Assembly: GCA_015057025.1 (NCBI GenBank)
Contig: SVFD01000004.1
Coordinates: 62,001-126,000, forward strand
DNA from: Lachnospiraceae bacterium
Lineage (GTDB): Bacteria > Bacillota > Clostridia > Lachnospirales > Lachnospiraceae
Reading direction: 5' to 3'
DNA: 64,000 nt
Position 1 is the first letter of the stretch; each line of letters opens with the position of its first letter. Positions 62,614 to 64,000 of this stretch are shown piece by piece. The translations under genes were made by a program, and so were the position numbers. Under the pieces are notes generated by a model, which was not told the origin of the DNA, did not search any database, and saw only the letters and a program-made list of their open reading frames with translations.

Positions 62614-62684
62614 AAAAAAGCTCATATCACAAGTTATCCCAATATTTTGCATATCTGGATGTACTTTGTGATATAAGCCTGTTT
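62614..62684. terminator. Long bidirectional terminator stem
   Basis: Arms GCTCATATCACAA (62620-62632) and TTGTGATATAAGC (62666-62678) form a 13-pair stem with one G-T pair. The loop can form a second 10-pair stem. T runs follow on both strands. It separates the DUF3592-like gene from the fab cluster; 62372-62716 holds no gene. Confidence 0.8.
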
Positions 62685-62716
62685 TTATTATAAAATAAGG
62701 AATCTTATGTCTTTTA

Positions 62717-63478
62717 CTATTTTCTCTTTGTATTTTCCTTCTTTTCTTTTTTCTCCGGTATCAGTTCGTCATCAGCCTCAACATCGTAAACCTTTATCTT
62801 ACCCTTATACTTATTAACTTTAACTAGTTTGGACCATTTTATTGCTGCGGGAACAAACTCCCATCCTATGTAGAGAAGTTCAATACAACCTACCACAACA
62901 AACATCCATGGCCACCAACCGTTTCCGCCGATTGCCATAATAATGCCAAAACCGACAAACAAAATCCCTGCCAACATCGGAAGTGCTCCTTCTAATACCT
63001 GACGCTTTGCTTCATATATCTGTTTGGTGATTTTAGCCGCATTCTGTTCCGGCTCTGCAAGCTTGAGTATATCGGTATCAATGACTCCTTTTAGAAAAAG
63101 ACCCGGAACCAATATTAACACACCTAACAGCAATACCAGTAATGATTCAAAGGACCAGCCTCCTTCCAATACCATCCCCGGCTCTTTGATATTATAATAT
63201 ACCTCCAATACATTGGTTTCTTCATCCAAGATTCCCGGATATTCATAATTGGCATATATCAGTTCATCGCCTACACGATACGACAGTTCTACCATGGTAT
63301 GTCTGAAACCATCATCTTTTGTAATATCATACATGGCAATTACTGTTGCATCAACTTTCTTCATTTGAAAATTGATATGGTTGGATAAAATAAACAACAC
63401 CAATCCTGCTATTACAAAAATGCCGCCAATGATGATACTTATAATTCCCAATAGTTCTTTTTTCTTTGCTTCACTCAT
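62717..63478 (-). CDS. DUF3592-like membrane protein
   Basis: 253 residues beginning MSEAKKKELLGIIS with four membrane segments. The loop between the first and second segments carries a beta-rich DUF3592-like domain (VDATVIAMYDITKDDGFRHT, MVELSYRVGDELIYANYEYP). The C-terminus is lysine-rich. Start at 63478 after AAGGGGA; sixteen more upstream codons lack a ribosome binding site. Function unknown. Confidence 0.75.
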   Translation of the reverse strand: MSEAKKKELLGIISIIIGGIFVIAGLVLFILSNHINFQMKKVDATVIAMYDITKDDGFRHTMVELSYRVGDELIYANYEYPGILDEETNVLEVYYNIKEPGMVLEGGWSFESLLVLLLGVLILVPGLFLKGVIDTDILKLAEPEQNAAKITKQIYEAKRQVLEGALPMLAGILFVGFGIIMAIGGNGWWPWMFVVVGCIELLYIGWEFVPAAIKWSKLVKVNKYKGKIKVYDVEADDELIPEKKEKKENTKRK

Positions 63479-63626
63479 TGATATATCCCCTTTTGATATC
63501 AATATCTTTCCTTTTGCATCACTCAATAAAATATATTTGTACCAACAAACATTACCGAATATATATTATACAATATTTTTTATAATATTTCCATGAAATT
63601 ATTGTATTTATTATTAGGACTATGCC

Positions 63627-63655
63627 TTGCAAACCCGCTTCCATGGTGCTATACT
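63627..63655 (+). promoter_or_regulatory. typA promoter
   Basis: TTGCAA (63627-63632), 17-base spacer, TATACT (63650-63655) on the plus strand, 45 bases before typA. Confidence 0.65.
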
Positions 63656-63700
63656 GTTTAAGTTTTGAGATGTGAACATGGAATATGATTGGAGTAAAAT

Positions 63701-64000
63701 ATGAAACAGACAAGAGATGATATCAGAAATGTGGCGATTATCGCTCATGTAGACCATGGCAAAACAACCCTGGTAGACAGTTTATTAAAACAAAGCGGTG
63801 TTTTTCGTGAGAACCAGGAAGTTGCTGAACGTGTTATGGACTCAAACGATATTGAGCGAGAACGAGGCATCACAATTCTTTCTAAAAATACTGCCGTTAT
63901 GTATAACGACATCAAAATTAACATTATCGACACCCCGGGACATGCAGATTTCGGCGGTGAAGTAGAACGTGTGTTAAAAATGGTAAATGGCGTAATCCTT
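63701..64000 (+). CDS. typA: GTP-binding protein TypA/BipA, C-terminus outside window
   Basis: The first 100 codons, [20 protein letters not shown] followed by [13 protein letters not shown], with G1 HVDHGKTT, the TypA switch [10 protein letters not shown], and G3 [15 protein letters not shown]. BipA is a ribosome-associated translational GTPase related to EF-G. GGAG precedes the ATG by six bases. The only plus-strand gene and it runs off the right edge. Confidence 0.95.
   Translation, partial: MKQTRDDIRNVAIIAHVDHGKTTLVDSLLKQSGVFRENQEVAERVMDSNDIERERGITILSKNTAVMYNDIKINIIDTPGHADFGGEVERVLKMVNGVIL

Overview
The window is a chromosomal segment of a low-GC anaerobic Firmicute, most likely Lachnospiraceae (Clostridia). 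This is inferred from a class III ribonucleotide reductase, a FabK-type fatty acid synthesis cluster, a CotF-like spore coat protein, a Csp-like subtilase, a DUF4317 protein, strong GGAGG ribosome binding sites and canonical sigma-A promoters. No rRNA, tRNA, CRISPR array, insertion sequence or prophage was seen. Almost every gene lies on the minus strand, so operons read from high to low coordinates; only typA at the right edge is on the plus strand. radA (left edge) and typA (right edge) are cut by the window. Many start codons were moved inward to an ATG, GTG or TTG that follows a good Shine-Dalgarno sequence.

Layout, left to right. 1-4.5 kb: radA (partial), a small conserved protein, and clpC in an operon with a YtrA-type GntR regulator whose promoter lies inside a long dyad. 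4.5-10 kb: purE-purM-purN-purD followed by an SH3b membrane protein with a very acidic tail. 10-17.6 kb: a DUF3298-like lipoprotein, an M29-like aminopeptidase, then pyrF, a polytopic membrane protein, pyrE and a small membrane protein. 17.6-23.3 kb: nrdD with a fused redoxin domain and two NrdR boxes, then pssA with two exported lipoproteins (trigger-factor-like isomerase and TPR). 23.3-29.7 kb: a glycosidase-like lipoprotein, archaeal-type purO, stand-alone AICAR formyltransferase, azlCD and a DegV protein. 29.7-41.1 kb: a domain-permuted GH3 glucosidase, sfsA, a sodium symporter, a cysteine-cluster protein, a 40-residue membrane protein missed by length cut-offs, DUF4317, a spore coat-like protein, membrane proteins, split chromate transporter and cdsA. 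41.1-47 kb: a compact operon (GntR, ABC ATPase, two permeases, CPBP protease, serine hydrolase) ending in the remnant of an SCP2 gene. 47-52.6 kb: an Rpn-type nuclease with tandem repeats, a coiled-coil membrane protein, a Csp-like subtilase and a DUF6056-like membrane protein. 52.1-62.5 kb: the complete type II fatty acid synthesis cluster fabH-acpP-fabK-fabD-fabG-fabF-accB-fabZ-accC-accDA, followed by a FabT-like MarR regulator. 62.7-64 kb: a DUF3592-like membrane protein and typA.

The genes mainly serve de novo purine, pyrimidine and deoxyribonucleotide synthesis and membrane lipid synthesis (acyl chains, CDP-diacylglycerol, phosphatidylserine). The points most worth a second look are regulatory or architectural: two GntR loci with the same operator-over-minus-10 layout, NrdR boxes in front of a redoxin-fused NrdD, a FabT-type operator in front of fabH while the regulator sits at the far end of the cluster, two strongly folded intergenic elements inside the fab cluster, and the SCP2 deletion remnant. 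I did not find a clear-cut new defence or mobile system.
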